A stretch of 64,000 nt of DNA from Flavobacteriales bacterium (GCA_947454525.1 CANGJM010000011.1:1-64000), one strand, 5' to 3'. Shown: positions 25,621-34,698, counted from the stretch's first letter. Translations and numbers: made by a program. The notes: a model not told the origin generated them from the letters alone.

Positions 25621-25628
25621 TAAATTTG
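25621..25628 (+). promoter_or_regulatory. -7 box of the large T9SS protein gene
   Basis: TAAATTTG matches the consensus exactly. A T-rich stretch occupies the -33 position, but there is no clear TTG. The leader to the ATG at 25656 would be about 22-24 nt. Confidence 0.45.
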
Positions 25629-25655
25629 TCTTTTAGTTAAACAATTGTTTTTCAG

Positions 25656-28493
25656 ATGTTCAAGTATGTGCTGTTCTTTTTGCTTTTGTTGCCTGGCTTG
25701 GTGAAGGCGCAAATCAACGTGCCTCATACTTTGTATCAGCAGTTTAATGGACCTTATGATTATACTATAATCGGAAATACTCAGAACCCTTATGATAATT
25801 GGACTTTTCCACCGCAGCCATGTGTCATGCTTACAAGTTCATCAGCAACATTAAATTTAGCTTCAAATCAAACCATTGTCGGAGCCTATTTGGTTTGGGC
25901 TGGAATTGGGAACGGTCAAGGTACAAATATCACTCTCAATGGTATAAATATTCAACCAGATATCGTTAATGTTTTAGATGCGCATCCATCAACATTTATT
26001 TTCCCTTTTAATTATTTTTCAGCAGTTAAAAATATTACTAATTATGTTCAAACTTATGGTAACGGTCTCTATCAAGTATCTAACTTTGACTTAAATCCTT
26101 TTATCGCTAACTATTGTTCGAATGCAGTCTATTATTCTGGATGGAACATTGTGGTTGTTTATTCGAGTCCAACACTAGCTAATAAGCAATTGAATATTTA
26201 TGATGGTTTTCAATTTGTTGGAAATCCAGTAACTACAACTTATAGTTTTCCAATTTCTAATTTGAATGTGACGAATACAATTGGGGCCAAAATGACTTAT
26301 ATTGTTTACAATGGCAGTCCAAATTCATTTTTTGGTGAATCAGTAAAAGTAAATGGCAACACATTGAGTAATGCTCAAAATCCACCCAATAATCCATTTA
26401 ATGGCACGAATAGTTTTACTGGGAGTAATACAAGTTGGAACATGGATGTGGACACTTATTCTATCAACAATTACATCAACGTTGGAAATACTAGTTTACA
26501 ATTTACATTAAACTCTCTAACCAACCGTAATGTCTCCACCATCATCACCTCCATCCAATCCGAACTGCCTGATGCCACAATTTCACTTGACAATATAACT
26601 GGCCAAGACATTTGCCAAAATCATGATTTGACCTTGGATTATACAGTCTACAATGTCAACTCGAACGATACTTTGCTGGCGGGTACGCCTATCTCGGTTT
26701 ATGCGAATAATAATGTGCTGTTATCAACTTTTACTTTGCCTTCAAATATTCTCATTGGTGATAGTTTGTCTTTAAGTACAATGGTAACAATTCCCGCAAG
26801 TATTGCTAGTCCTTTTAACTTGAGCATGGTCGTAAACCAAAATGCGACGCAATTGGGCGTTTATCCCGAGAGTAATTTTGGCAACAATACTTCGAATGAT
26901 TCTACGATTTCCCTTACGACCGTTATCTATCCAAATTTTGGAAACGTTGGTCCTTTTTGTCAAGGAACAAGCTACACCTTGCCATCTGTTTCTTTGAACA
27001 ATGTTGATGGCGTTTGTTCGCCTGCGTTCAATAACCAAAGTTCAGGAACGTATTACTTTTTACCGAACGACACGACCTGCAACCAACCTTTGCAACTAAC
27101 CGTGCAGATTGTTCCGCAAATCACGCCAATCTTCAATTTCGCTACGAGTTTGTGTCAGAATGATAACCTGCTTTTTCCAGTTTCCACGCAAACAGGCGCC
27201 TTCGGAACATGGTCTCCAGCTTTTGATAACCAGAACACGACCACTTATACCTTCACACCAACGATTTCTACGCCAGCCTTGGGTTGTCCCACACCAGCAC
27301 AACATACGGTGAATATTATTCCATCAACGGTTCCAACCTTTAGTTTATTAGATTCCATTTGCTTGAACGGACAACTTACTTTTCCAACCGTTTCCACGAA
27401 TTCCATTTCAGGAACCTGGTCTCCGGCTTTTGATAATCAAAACAGTGCGACGTATACGTTTGTGCCAGATAATAGTAACACTGCAACCTGTCTTGTTTCC
27501 ACACAACATACTGTGGTGATTGTTCCACCGATAACTCCGAATTTTTCCTTTGTGAATAGTTTGTGCGAAGGATCTGCGTTTGTTTTTCCTTCGACAAGTT
27601 TGAACAGCATTTCCGGAACTTGGACACCAGCTTTCAATAATCTTTCCAGCGCGACGTATACGTTTAGTCCAGATAGCAACACAGTCCTTGGTGCGTGTGC
27701 AAACTCGGTCAATGAAACCATGACAATCATTCCTAACTTGGATCCATCGTTTACCTTCAGTGATTCGTTGTGTGCGGATGCGGTCTTTGATTTTCCGTCA
27801 ACGTCCGTTGAAGGCGTTTCCGGTGTGTGGACTCCAAGTTTTAACAATCAATCCACGCAGAACTACACGTTCACACCGGACCTCTCTGGAATCGTATTCA
27901 CGAACATCGGTCAACGTTGTCCGCAGGTGATTAGTCAAACCATGACGATCATCCCGAATCCAGTGGCTGATTTCACGCCAGAAAATACGGTGCTCTCTCT
28001 TTTTGCTCCAACGACACTTTTAGAAAACAACTCTTCGAATGCCTACAGTTATTTCTGGAATTTCGGTGATGGGACAAGCAACGACAGTATTTTCTCGCCC
28101 GAACATACCTTCCCAGAAAATGCCGGAACGTACTTGGTTTCCCTCGAAGTCAGCAACGAACTTGGCTGTTTAGACTCCACCTCGCAGAGCATTGTCATTG
28201 AACACGATCCTGTGGTCTTCATTCCCAATGCCTTCACACCCGATGAAGACGACTTAAACAATGAGTTTACCGCGGTTTTTCCTGAAAACATGAAATTGGC
28301 GAGCTTCGAGATGTTCATCTACGACCGTTGGGGAGAATTGGTCTTTTACAGCCAAAATCCCAAAGAAGGTTGGGACGGTTCACTAGCGGGATACGATGCG
28401 CCTGATGGTGTGTATTCGTATTTAGTGAAATACAAAGAGTTGGGGTACGTGAATAAATTTCTGGTGACGGGAAGTGTGGTGGTGATACGGTAG
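25656..28493 (+). CDS. large T9SS type B surface protein with repeats, PKD and CHU_C-type C-terminus
   Basis: A 945-residue secreted protein, probably an adhesin. The signal peptide ends in LVKAQ. Residues about 20-300 form an Asn/Thr-rich domain; about 305-420 resemble a CARDB-like domain. From about 425 to 770 there are five repeats of about 65 residues, each with a Cys near the start (SLC..), FP, GTWSPAFNNQ and TYTFTPD. About 770-850 is a PKD domain (SYFWNFGDGTS, then SLEVSNELGC). The end carries the gliding-motility-associated, type B T9SS domain (VFIPNAFTPDEDDLNN, FEMFIYDRWGELVF, PDGVYSYLVKY). The repeat DNA is more GC-rich than the N-terminal part. Confidence 0.9.
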   Translation: MFKYVLFFLLLLPGLVKAQINVPHTLYQQFNGPYDYTIIGNTQNPYDNWTFPPQPCVMLTSSSATLNLASNQTIVGAYLVWAGIGNGQGTNITLNGINIQPDIVNVLDAHPSTFIFPFNYFSAVKNITNYVQTYGNGLYQVSNFDLNPFIANYCSNAVYYSGWNIVVVYSSPTLANKQLNIYDGFQFVGNPVTTTYSFPISNLNVTNTIGAKMTYIVYNGSPNSFFGESVKVNGNTLSNAQNPPNNPFNGTNSFTGSNTSWNMDVDTYSINNYINVGNTSLQFTLNSLTNRNVSTIITSIQSELPDATISLDNITGQDICQNHDLTLDYTVYNVNSNDTLLAGTPISVYANNNVLLSTFTLPSNILIGDSLSLSTMVTIPASIASPFNLSMVVNQNATQLGVYPESNFGNNTSNDSTISLTTVIYPNFGNVGPFCQGTSYTLPSVSLNNVDGVCSPAFNNQSSGTYYFLPNDTTCNQPLQLTVQIVPQITPIFNFATSLCQNDNLLFPVSTQTGAFGTWSPAFDNQNTTTYTFTPTISTPALGCPTPAQHTVNIIPSTVPTFSLLDSICLNGQLTFPTVSTNSISGTWSPAFDNQNSATYTFVPDNSNTATCLVSTQHTVVIVPPITPNFSFVNSLCEGSAFVFPSTSLNSISGTWTPAFNNLSSATYTFSPDSNTVLGACANSVNETMTIIPNLDPSFTFSDSLCADAVFDFPSTSVEGVSGVWTPSFNNQSTQNYTFTPDLSGIVFTNIGQRCPQVISQTMTIIPNPVADFTPENTVLSLFAPTTLLENNSSNAYSYFWNFGDGTSNDSIFSPEHTFPENAGTYLVSLEVSNELGCLDSTSQSIVIEHDPVVFIPNAFTPDEDDLNNEFTAVFPENMKLASFEMFIYDRWGELVFYSQNPKEGWDGSLAGYDAPDGVYSYLVKYKELGYVNKFLVTGSVVVIR

Positions 28494-28498
28494 GATTA

Positions 28499-28655
28499 CC
28501 GCAGCAGTGCAACTGCAGCGGTGCGTGGAGCAGTACAACTGCAGCGTAACGGAGGTACGGTGAGGTATTGTCGCAGCAGTGTAACTGCAGCGTAACGGTA
28601 TAACTGCAGCGTAACGGTATCGTGGTACTGCTGGATTGCAAATCCAGCAATGCGT
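28499..28655. repeat. cluster of five hairpin repeats
   Basis: Tandem copies follow the stop of the 945-residue gene: GCAGT-type at 28499-28521, about 28527-28546 (loop ACA), 28571-28592 (loop GTA) and a half copy near 28600-28612, then a GGATT-type copy at 28629-28649 with perfect GCTGGATT/AATCCAGC arms. Spacers contain GCGTAACGG and GGTACGG words. The 327-bp gap up to 28820 otherwise holds an AT-rich stretch with TAATTTTA at about 28784-28791. Confidence 0.8.
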
Positions 28656-28820
28656 GGTCTTTGAGACATTTTTGGGCTGGTTGGTAACCTCCACCCGGTG
28701 TATTGCAACTTTAGCCATGCCTAGTTAAAGTTGTATGTTGAATAAAATATTCATTTTCAGTTTTAACTTATAATTAAATTTTACTAATTTTAAGTAGCTT
28801 AAAACTAAACTCTTGCAAAC

Positions 28821-29456
28821 ATGAAAAAGTTAATCCTCTTCAGTTTATTGTTTCAAAACATCGTTCACGCTCAACTTTACGTAGGTGGTGAATTATCCTT
28901 CGCTAGTAGCTTGAGTCGAGACAGCTATTTAGATGTCAATCCATTCTATTTATACCAAATAACCCCAGGAATATCTGGTATGTACATCAACAAGAAAAAC
29001 ACCATGTTCAAAGGAAGCGTTGGGTTTGTAAAAGATCGATTTACGGACATTTCAGCGAATAGTTATTTAAACGACTACACACAATTTAGCTTGCAAGCGT
29101 CCGTTTTGAACTCTCAATTGAAAAACAACTGGCACCAAAGCTTGTCCATTGGTTTTTTCATGAATAAGCTGAATAGTTATGGCGTAGCGCAGGCAAACGA
29201 ACTGAAATACACGCTTACCGAGAATTTGGGCACCAATGTGAAATTTGGAATCGTATCTGAATATTCAATCCGTTGTCAAAACAGTAATTGGCTCAGTTCC
29301 ATCACGCTAAATACGAAAGGTGATATTTCAGGACTTACTGTATTATCCAAAAATGATTTAGTGATTAGAGACAATCTCATTCAGGTTGGCATCGTTCTAA
29401 ATGTCAATAAAAAAATCAACTGGGAAAACACGAAAAAATTTCTGATAAGAGCCTAA
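28821..29456 (+). CDS. exported beta-barrel protein, unknown function
   Basis: A 211-residue protein with a signal peptide (KKLILFSLLFQNIVHAQ) then LYVGGELSFASSLSR, a normal start for a small outer-membrane barrel. Strand-like segments recur (MFKGSVGFVKDRFT, FSLQASVLNSQL, SLSIGFFMNKLNSYG, IQVGIVLNVNKKIN). The C-terminus is charged (WENTKKFLIRA), so a terminal outer-membrane signature is lacking. No family recognised. It is bracketed by hairpin repeats on both sides. Confidence 0.6.
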   Translation: MKKLILFSLLFQNIVHAQLYVGGELSFASSLSRDSYLDVNPFYLYQITPGISGMYINKKNTMFKGSVGFVKDRFTDISANSYLNDYTQFSLQASVLNSQLKNNWHQSLSIGFFMNKLNSYGVAQANELKYTLTENLGTNVKFGIVSEYSIRCQNSNWLSSITLNTKGDISGLTVLSKNDLVIRDNLIQVGIVLNVNKKINWENTKKFLIRA

Positions 29457-29530
29457 ACACTTTGTGCTAATTTCTTTGCGGATAAGTTTTTTCAAGTTTT
29501 GGATAAGGTTCTATATTGCTGTAAGTAGGT

Positions 29531-29580
29531 ATTCTGCTGGATTGAAAATCCAGCAATGCGGTGTTGCAAATCCAGCGATG
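29531..29580. repeat. hairpin repeat, GGATT type, plus half copy
   Basis: GCTGGATT and AATCCAGC form a perfect 8-bp stem with loop GAA at 29536-29554, followed by the right half of another copy (TTGCAAATCCAGCGATGCG) at about 29563-29581. Confidence 0.7.
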
Positions 29581-29637
29581 CGTGGTTTACGCTTAAAAAT
29601 GAACAAATAATTATTAAACGATTTAGATAAATCAGAA

Positions 29638-29817
29638 ATGGTCAACACAAAATTCATCACGTTTTTTCTTATAAATTCAGTCCTGTTTGGTGCGATCAAT
29701 ATACTCATTGATGTCTTCTTCTCGCGCAACATCGATTGGACAGGAGCCATCATAAAAAGCCTTTTGTTCGGAGTGCTTTATACCTTGTTCTATCGAAAGA
29801 AGATACAAAAACAATAA
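29638..29817 (+). CDS. 59-residue small membrane protein
   Basis: An ATG at 29638 opens 59 codons ending in TAA at 29815-29817. The product has two hydrophobic segments (about FITFFLINSVLFGAINILI and WTGAIIKSLLFGVLYTLFY) separated by a short polar turn FFSRN, and a basic C-terminus RKKIQKQ, which fits a two-helix inner-membrane protein with positive-inside ends. It lies 56 nt upstream of a lipoprotein gene in the same direction. No family recognised; the composition makes a real gene likely. Confidence 0.6.
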   Translation: MVNTKFITFFLINSVLFGAINILIDVFFSRNIDWTGAIIKSLLFGVLYTLFYRKKIQKQ

Positions 29818-29873
29818 AAAAGAAGTTTCCAACGGTATGTGTTCCACTTTCAAGCGTTAAATTTATCATTACT

Positions 29874-30452
29874 ATGAAATTTACTTCTTTTCTGATTTTA
29901 GCGTGCGTACTCTCATCCTGCAACATCATCCGAATCCTCCAACTGAAGGAACCAAACGATGAGTCAGAGCAAGAAGTGAGCAAATTTATAAAACACTACA
30001 ACTTTGACTATAGTGTATTTGCCGATGATTCCAAGTATTGGATGCAAAAATCGAAAGCATACGGTATCAATGATGACACAAGCAAATCCTCCCAAGTCCA
30101 ACTTCGGATTTACCATCCTGATGGAAGCTTATATTCCGCCTATTCACAATGTATGGGAGATTTTAACGATCGGAATTTTGTCGATAGTTTCCCACTCAAA
30201 AAGAACGATTATCCGTATGTCAATGCGCAATTGAGCTTTAAAAATGAGCTGGAATTTCTCGCGCTTAAGACAGAAACAAAAGAACAGATTTTGCTTCAAT
30301 CCATGCATCATAAATACACGTATGTGGTGTATTATGCGATTTGGACTAGTTGGGCAGCGAAACATGTCCTAAGACGAGTATCAAAGATTAAAAGGGAACA
30401 TCCTACTGACGTTCTTGTACTGTTGGTGAATGTCGCTAGGGATGCGAAGTAA
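29874..30452 (+). CDS. putative lipoprotein, unknown function
   Basis: A 192-residue protein starting at 29874, where the signal peptide KFTSFLILACVLSSC carries a good lipobox. A TAAATTTA box precedes the start (29858-29865). The mature domain starts with charged helices (EPNDESEQEVSKFIKHYNF) and has mixed alpha/beta character with a C-terminal helix (AAKHVLRRVSKIKREHPTD). The frame is open 46 codons upstream, but this runs across the small membrane-protein gene and has no signal peptide. No family recognised. Confidence 0.6.
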   Translation: MKFTSFLILACVLSSCNIIRILQLKEPNDESEQEVSKFIKHYNFDYSVFADDSKYWMQKSKAYGINDDTSKSSQVQLRIYHPDGSLYSAYSQCMGDFNDRNFVDSFPLKKNDYPYVNAQLSFKNELEFLALKTETKEQILLQSMHHKYTYVVYYAIWTSWAAKHVLRRVSKIKREHPTDVLVLLVNVARDAK

Positions 30453-30613
30453 GGGAAGATCTTACGCATTTATAACGCTAAGCTCACTACAACAAATTAG
30501 CATAAAAGATCGATGTTCAACTTTTTTGAAATTTTAGCGATATTTGGGTAACAAACCGTGAATTGACTGCAAATCGGAGTGATTGATTTAGTAACACAAG
30601 CAAAAAGAGTCAA

Positions 30614-31159
30614 ATGAAAAAAATCAAATTTTACCTAATGGTCACTTGGATCATTTTCAGTCGAAGTTTCGATGCTTATTGTACAAATTTGCACACACCC
30701 GATTTACAAAAAGAAGCAAATCCATTGGTTTCTTCTTTGGGATTGACCTGGTCACCTCTACTGATGATTTTATCCTTACTGATGATTTATGTCATTTTTG
30801 CTTACTATCAGTTTGTTTTTAAGCCGATTACACTGGATCCAAAAGAACGTGGATACAGTTTCAAAGATTACGCAACCTATCGCTACCTTGGAAAAAAAGC
30901 AAAATGGTCCGCCCTACTCTTTCAATTCCCGACTTCCATCACCCGTTTTAATCAAGTGATGGGACAACTCATGGCCCCATGTTTAGCATTTGCAGGAATC
31001 GTTTCAAGCATCATGTGGCTGCTCATTTTCAACAGTAGTTACTATCGGTCCATTCACCACGCTTCAGTGATTTATTCTTTATTGATTGCTGGATGTTTGT
31101 TTATTGTTCTGCGCATTTTCAAGAAAGAATATCTTTCTTATCAAGGGGTCCAATTTTAA
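30614..31159 (+). CDS. hypothetical membrane protein with four to five hydrophobic segments
   Basis: A 181-residue protein. The N-terminus looks like a signal peptide or first helix (FYLMVTWIIFSRSFDAYC); further helices are at about residues 50-70 (LLMILSLLMIYVIFAYYQFVF), 115-140 (MAPCLAFAGIVSSIMWLLIF) and 148-168. A hydrophilic central loop (about 75-110) contains TLDPKERGYSFKDYATYRYL. Function unknown. It is followed 24 nt later by a lipoprotein gene, and the three genes 30614-32297 run in one direction with short gaps, so they may form an operon. Confidence 0.55.
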   Translation: MKKIKFYLMVTWIIFSRSFDAYCTNLHTPDLQKEANPLVSSLGLTWSPLLMILSLLMIYVIFAYYQFVFKPITLDPKERGYSFKDYATYRYLGKKAKWSALLFQFPTSITRFNQVMGQLMAPCLAFAGIVSSIMWLLIFNSSYYRSIHHASVIYSLLIAGCLFIVLRIFKKEYLSYQGVQF

Positions 31160-31183
31160 ACGATTCAAGGCATTATTCACTCC

Positions 31184-31612
31184 ATGAAAAATAGAAAAGA
31201 TCCATTGTTTTCAATCGTCGTTTTGGGAATGCTGATTTTCACCTGCGTCTCATGCCAACATACGAAATCCCATTCACAAAAGCCAGAAGGAAAAACGGTT
31301 ATTCGTCCAATGGATTCTACGGATATCTATGGAAACCATTTTAAACAAGACATCAAAGTATACGACCACAATGGAACATTGAAAGAACATTTTTTTCAAG
31401 GTGATTTCGGAGGGAACGGATGCCTCGTTGGAACCTACTATAAATTTGCCAAAAATGGCGCTTTAAGACTTCGCATAAAAATCCATAACGATTCATTTGA
31501 CGAAGCTTATTTACTTTACATTTATTATAAAAATGGAAAGCCAAGCAAACAACGCAAGTTCAAAAATCATTTTCAATATGAAATTCCCATCGTGCCTTTT
31601 GATGAAAAATAA
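31184..31612 (+). CDS. putative lipoprotein with MORN-like repeats
   Basis: A 142-residue protein with a signal sequence ending in TCVSC (lipidated Cys near residue 24). The mature part has strand-turn patterns of MORN or toxin-immunity type (KVYDHNGTLKEHFFQG, GTYYKFAKNGALRLRIKI, LYIYYKNGKPSKQRKF), with three units each around xxYxxxGxL. This resembles the antitoxin-repeat or MORN-like proteins that are common in Bacteroidota, but the match is weak. The stop at 31612 overlaps or abuts the next gene (possible starts 31602 or 31620). Confidence 0.55.
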   Translation: MKNRKDPLFSIVVLGMLIFTCVSCQHTKSHSQKPEGKTVIRPMDSTDIYGNHFKQDIKVYDHNGTLKEHFFQGDFGGNGCLVGTYYKFAKNGALRLRIKIHNDSFDEAYLLYIYYKNGKPSKQRKFKNHFQYEIPIVPFDEK

Positions 31613-31619
31613 TGATTTC

Positions 31620-32297
31620 ATGCATCGTTTAAACTGGAAAACAAGCTTTCTCACCTTGTTCACAGGTGTTCTTTTAGCACAACAGGATGTACTCGCTACA
31701 ACAAAGAATCCGTCCATTAATTTACTTCCCTCGTTCGAAAATCGGGACTTCAATAGACACATTGATTCCACCGCAAAGAAATCAACGATTGTTTACCTTG
31801 CTTTAGACGGAGAGAGAGACAGCAGCAAAAAAGCAAAATCCATCCTGGGGGACCCACTCGTTTCAGACAGTAAATTTGTCATGAAATTAAAACAGACATG
31901 TTCCACCTCCCTAGACAAATGTATCTACGATCAAATAACGGTGGACTACTTCTCCCTTTTCCAGAAGTTAACACAAGAAAAACAGTACACTTTGCTAAAA
32001 GATGGTTCCTTGGAAGTGAAGCTAGTGAAAATCAAGAGTGAAAATGAAGATCAAAAAGTCGAAGTATTTCTGTCAACCTATTTGAACGGAGTTAAAACCG
32101 ATTCAATATTAATCTATAATTATCTAAATATCCCTGAAAATTCAGTTGCGAACGAAATGATTTACTACATCGATGAAACGCTACGCATTTGGCAACTTTC
32201 AGTTACCTATGAAGAAAACTCCATAAGCGTTGACTCATGGGAAAGGTTCGTCATTGACCAGAAAACAGGTCATATAAACAAGGACACTAATTTCTAA
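31620..32297 (+). CDS. exported hypothetical protein
   Basis: About 225 residues. The ATG at 31620 gives a signal peptide HRLNWKTSFLTLFTGVLLA, then QQDVLA; an ATG at 31602 adds six residues and overlaps the previous gene by 11 bp, which would couple the two. The mature part is polar and mixed alpha/beta (VEVFLSTYLNGVKTDSILIYNYL) with no recognisable domain. It is probably periplasmic. It belongs to the run of unknown exported genes that follows the lipoprotein gene at 31184. Confidence 0.5.
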   Translation: MHRLNWKTSFLTLFTGVLLAQQDVLATTKNPSINLLPSFENRDFNRHIDSTAKKSTIVYLALDGERDSSKKAKSILGDPLVSDSKFVMKLKQTCSTSLDKCIYDQITVDYFSLFQKLTQEKQYTLLKDGSLEVKLVKIKSENEDQKVEVFLSTYLNGVKTDSILIYNYLNIPENSVANEMIYYIDETLRIWQLSVTYEENSISVDSWERFVIDQKTGHINKDTNF

Positions 32298-32364
32298 CAA
32301 TCTTAAACGCGCGTGCCGTTCACACAATAATTTTTGCCATTGTTCGTTATGAATACGTTCAATT

Positions 32365-32372
32365 TATTTTTC
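32365..32372 (+). promoter_or_regulatory. -7 box 4 nt before ATG of OMP gene (copy 1)
   Basis: TATTTTTC (one mismatch to TAnnTTTG) with ATCC before the ATG at 32377. The same TCCATGCA start context is conserved in the duplicate gene at 34129. Confidence 0.4.
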
Positions 32373-32376
32373 ATCC

Positions 32377-32940
32377 ATGCAAAAAATAGCACTCTTACTC
32401 ATCGTACTAATTTGTCAAGTACCTTTCCTTCAATCACAAGTCAATAAATTAGATTCAACAAATCAATTTGGACTTCACCTAGGTGTAAATTTTGGAGGTG
32501 GTTTTGCTGGTGGGACCGTTGGGGGTGGTGGATTAAAAATGTGTCCACGAATTGGAGTCTCTTACAAAGACAGATTCGTCCTCGGATTAGAATCAAATTC
32601 AGACTATCAAATTGTTTACAGGAAGGATACCATAATGGATCCGAGCACTTGTTTAATAAAATGGGTTGGTCCATTTGTTCGATACTATTTCTATCCTGCT
32701 CACTATAAGTTGAATCTGATTGCGAGTGTAAATTATGTATATGGAAGCGTTTACGTTTGGAGTGAAGAAGAGAAATCTAGAACGACCTACAATACCGCTT
32801 TTTTAGGCTTGGGATTTACTTATAAAGTAAAACAAACACACATAGAATTTGGATATCGCTACACCTTTTTGTTGAATAACACGCCAAACGTAGTGAAGTG
32901 GAGCAATTCTATATTTCTGGGAGTAACGAGGAATTTTTAG
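32377..32940 (+). CDS. outer-membrane barrel protein, duplicated (copy 1)
   Basis: A 187-residue protein with a signal peptide (QKIALLLIVLICQVPFLQSQ) and a body starting LDSTNQFGLHLGVNFGGGFAGG, then strands such as FVRYYFYPAHYKLNLIASVNY, FLGLGFTYKVKQTHIEFGYRYTFLLN and the terminal IFLGVTRNF (Phe end). It is an eight-stranded-type small barrel. Copy 2 at 34129 has the same length and very similar sequence, including the DNA just past the stop, so this is a recent duplication. Ligand unknown. Confidence 0.75.
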   Translation: MQKIALLLIVLICQVPFLQSQVNKLDSTNQFGLHLGVNFGGGFAGGTVGGGGLKMCPRIGVSYKDRFVLGLESNSDYQIVYRKDTIMDPSTCLIKWVGPFVRYYFYPAHYKLNLIASVNYVYGSVYVWSEEEKSRTTYNTAFLGLGFTYKVKQTHIEFGYRYTFLLNNTPNVVKWSNSIFLGVTRNF

Positions 32941-32945
32941 AAAGG

Positions 32946-32955
32946 AACCGCACCG
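32946..32955. repeat. truncated repeat end (GCACCG)
   Basis: GAACCGCACCG directly after the stop of copy 1 matches the left end of the composite repeat at 34697-34708 that follows copy 2. In copy 1 the rest of the element is absent. Confidence 0.4.
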
Positions 32956-33004
32956 TTAGATTTCACCAACTATGTTAATCAACGAAAGAAAAAGTAATTT
33001 TTAT

Positions 33005-34105
33005 ATGAATATCCAAGCTAACTCTTGTGATTTACGTTCAAAGCTTCCTTTATGGATTCTGTTTTTCATCACCCTTTATGGAAACAGCGTTTCGGCGCAA
33101 CAAATGGATTACTACCAACACATCAATCGCGCGGAAGAATTGTTTGTGTTAAACCATGATCCTTCTTGCTTTAAGGAGTTTAATAAAGCATTCCACACCA
33201 AAGCCCGATACTTTGCCAAAGACGCGTATATCGCCGCACAAATTGCCCTTTACCTCAAAGACGATCAAAAAGTATTGCTGTACTTAAAACGCGCTTTTGA
33301 ACTTGGACTTCCATTTACGGCATTGACATCCGCTCCGATTTTTCAGCGCATTGAAACAAATTCCATTTATCCAAAAATTGTCCAAGTATACCAATCCTGT
33401 CAGAAACCAACATTTGATGCAGTGGTGCGCGATAAAATCTATGATCAATGCTTTAAAAGCGATAGCTTGAAATTTTACATGGGGAGGGATTCCAAAAAAA
33501 TAGCGCAATTCACACAATATGAAGATTCATTTAGAGACTATTTGAAAGTGGAATTTTTATCCAAAGGGATTTTCCCGAATGAAAACCTGATTGGAATCGC
33601 AACGGATTCGATTTATGAAGATTTTATGCGTCGTTTTGGACATGTTGATCCATATGCTGCAGAGGAAAAACAACTTTTTGGTTCAACGAATTCAATTCCC
33701 ACAGAATACGGACTCGTGTCAAAATACTCGTTCTCCGTTCTGCTACACTCTTCTTGCTCCTTCCCAAATTACCAGAAGTTGCTTTACGAAGCTGTATTAA
33801 ACGGATACATGCAGCCCATTGAATATGGACTCCTCCACGAGACAAGTGTTTCTTGGAATCAAGGAATGAAAAACCCACATGAAGGCTGTAGTCCTTTATT
33901 GAGTGATGCGTATTACAACATTTTGGGATTTGACCCGACGAAGTCCACACAAACAAAAATAGATGAGTCCGATACAGAAGGAATGAAACGAGTCGAAAAG
34001 AATAGAGCTGCTATTGGCATGCAGAAATACAGTATTGACCAATTAAAACGCATCGATCAAAAGAATTTAGGTATTAAATTTTTCTTTTATTTCTTGGAAA
34101 GATGA
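33005..34105 (+). CDS. exported hypothetical protein of a two-member local family
   Basis: About 366 residues with a signal peptide (RSKLPLWILFFITLYGNSVSAQ). Its N-terminal third looks like TPR-type helices (CFKEFNKAFHTKARYFAKDAYIAAQIALYL, YLKRAFELGLPF). It shares order and short motifs with the protein at 52542 (helical pairs, GLPF/GVPF, PNENLIGIA versus PGEKLIGLS, a Tyr-Gly segment near the end). Function unknown. The frame also opens at 32972; the ATG at 33005 fits the signal peptide. Its stop lies 23 nt before the second OMP copy, so it is sandwiched between the duplicated genes. Confidence 0.6.
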   Translation: MNIQANSCDLRSKLPLWILFFITLYGNSVSAQQMDYYQHINRAEELFVLNHDPSCFKEFNKAFHTKARYFAKDAYIAAQIALYLKDDQKVLLYLKRAFELGLPFTALTSAPIFQRIETNSIYPKIVQVYQSCQKPTFDAVVRDKIYDQCFKSDSLKFYMGRDSKKIAQFTQYEDSFRDYLKVEFLSKGIFPNENLIGIATDSIYEDFMRRFGHVDPYAAEEKQLFGSTNSIPTEYGLVSKYSFSVLLHSSCSFPNYQKLLYEAVLNGYMQPIEYGLLHETSVSWNQGMKNPHEGCSPLLSDAYYNILGFDPTKSTQTKIDESDTEGMKRVEKNRAAIGMQKYSIDQLKRIDQKNLGIKFFFYFLER

Positions 34106-34128
34106 GCGCACATGTAAAACATTTATCC

Positions 34129-34692
34129 ATGCATAAAAGAGCACTCTTACTCATCGTACTGATCAGTCAAGTACCTTTCTTTCAATCCCAAGTCAATAAA
34201 TTAGATTCAACAAATCAATTTGGACTTCACCTAGGCGGGAACTTTGGCGCTGGTTTTGCTGCTGGCACCGTTGGTGGTGGCTTATTAAAAGTATGTCCAC
34301 GAATTGGCGTAAACTACAAAGAGAGATTCGTCTTGGGAATAGAATCAAATTCAGATTATCAAATTGTTTACCTAAAGAATTCTTCGATAGAGCCTAGTCT
34401 CCGCTTAATTAAATGGGTTGGTCCATTTGTCCGATATTATTTCTACCCTGCTCATTATAAGTTGAATCTTATGGCAAGTGTAAATTATGTATTTGGAAGC
34501 GCTTATAAATATAGCTCTGAACTGAAATATAGAGAGACATTCAATACCGCTTTTTTAGGCTTGGGTTTTAGTTACAAAGTAAAACACACACAGATTGAAT
34601 TTGGATGTCGCTATACCTTTTTAATGAATAACACACCGATTTTAGTAAGGTGGACCAATTCTTTATTTTTGGGTGTAACGAGGAATTTTTAG
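34129..34692 (+). CDS. outer-membrane barrel protein, duplicated (copy 2)
   Basis: A 187-residue near-copy of the protein at 32377: signal peptide HKRALLLIVLISQVPFFQSQ, same LDSTNQFGLHLGGNFG opening and same ending LFLGVTRNF. The frame is open from 34102, overlapping the previous stop, but the start context (ATCCATGCA) shared with copy 1 places the ATG at 34129. Differences are concentrated in the presumed surface loops (for example DTIMDPSTC versus NSSIEPSLR), which suggests diversification of an exposed face. It is followed by a complete composite repeat. Confidence 0.75.
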   Translation: MHKRALLLIVLISQVPFFQSQVNKLDSTNQFGLHLGGNFGAGFAAGTVGGGLLKVCPRIGVNYKERFVLGIESNSDYQIVYLKNSSIEPSLRLIKWVGPFVRYYFYPAHYKLNLMASVNYVFGSAYKYSSELKYRETFNTAFLGLGFSYKVKHTQIEFGCRYTFLMNNTPILVRWTNSLFLGVTRNF

Positions 34693-34698
34693 AACGGA

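Noticed and set aside
28315-28718. Minus-strand frames of 70-111 residues around the repeat cluster
   Set aside because: They are translations of the GC-rich hairpins and the end of the 945-residue gene on the other strand; no signal peptide, domain or start context.
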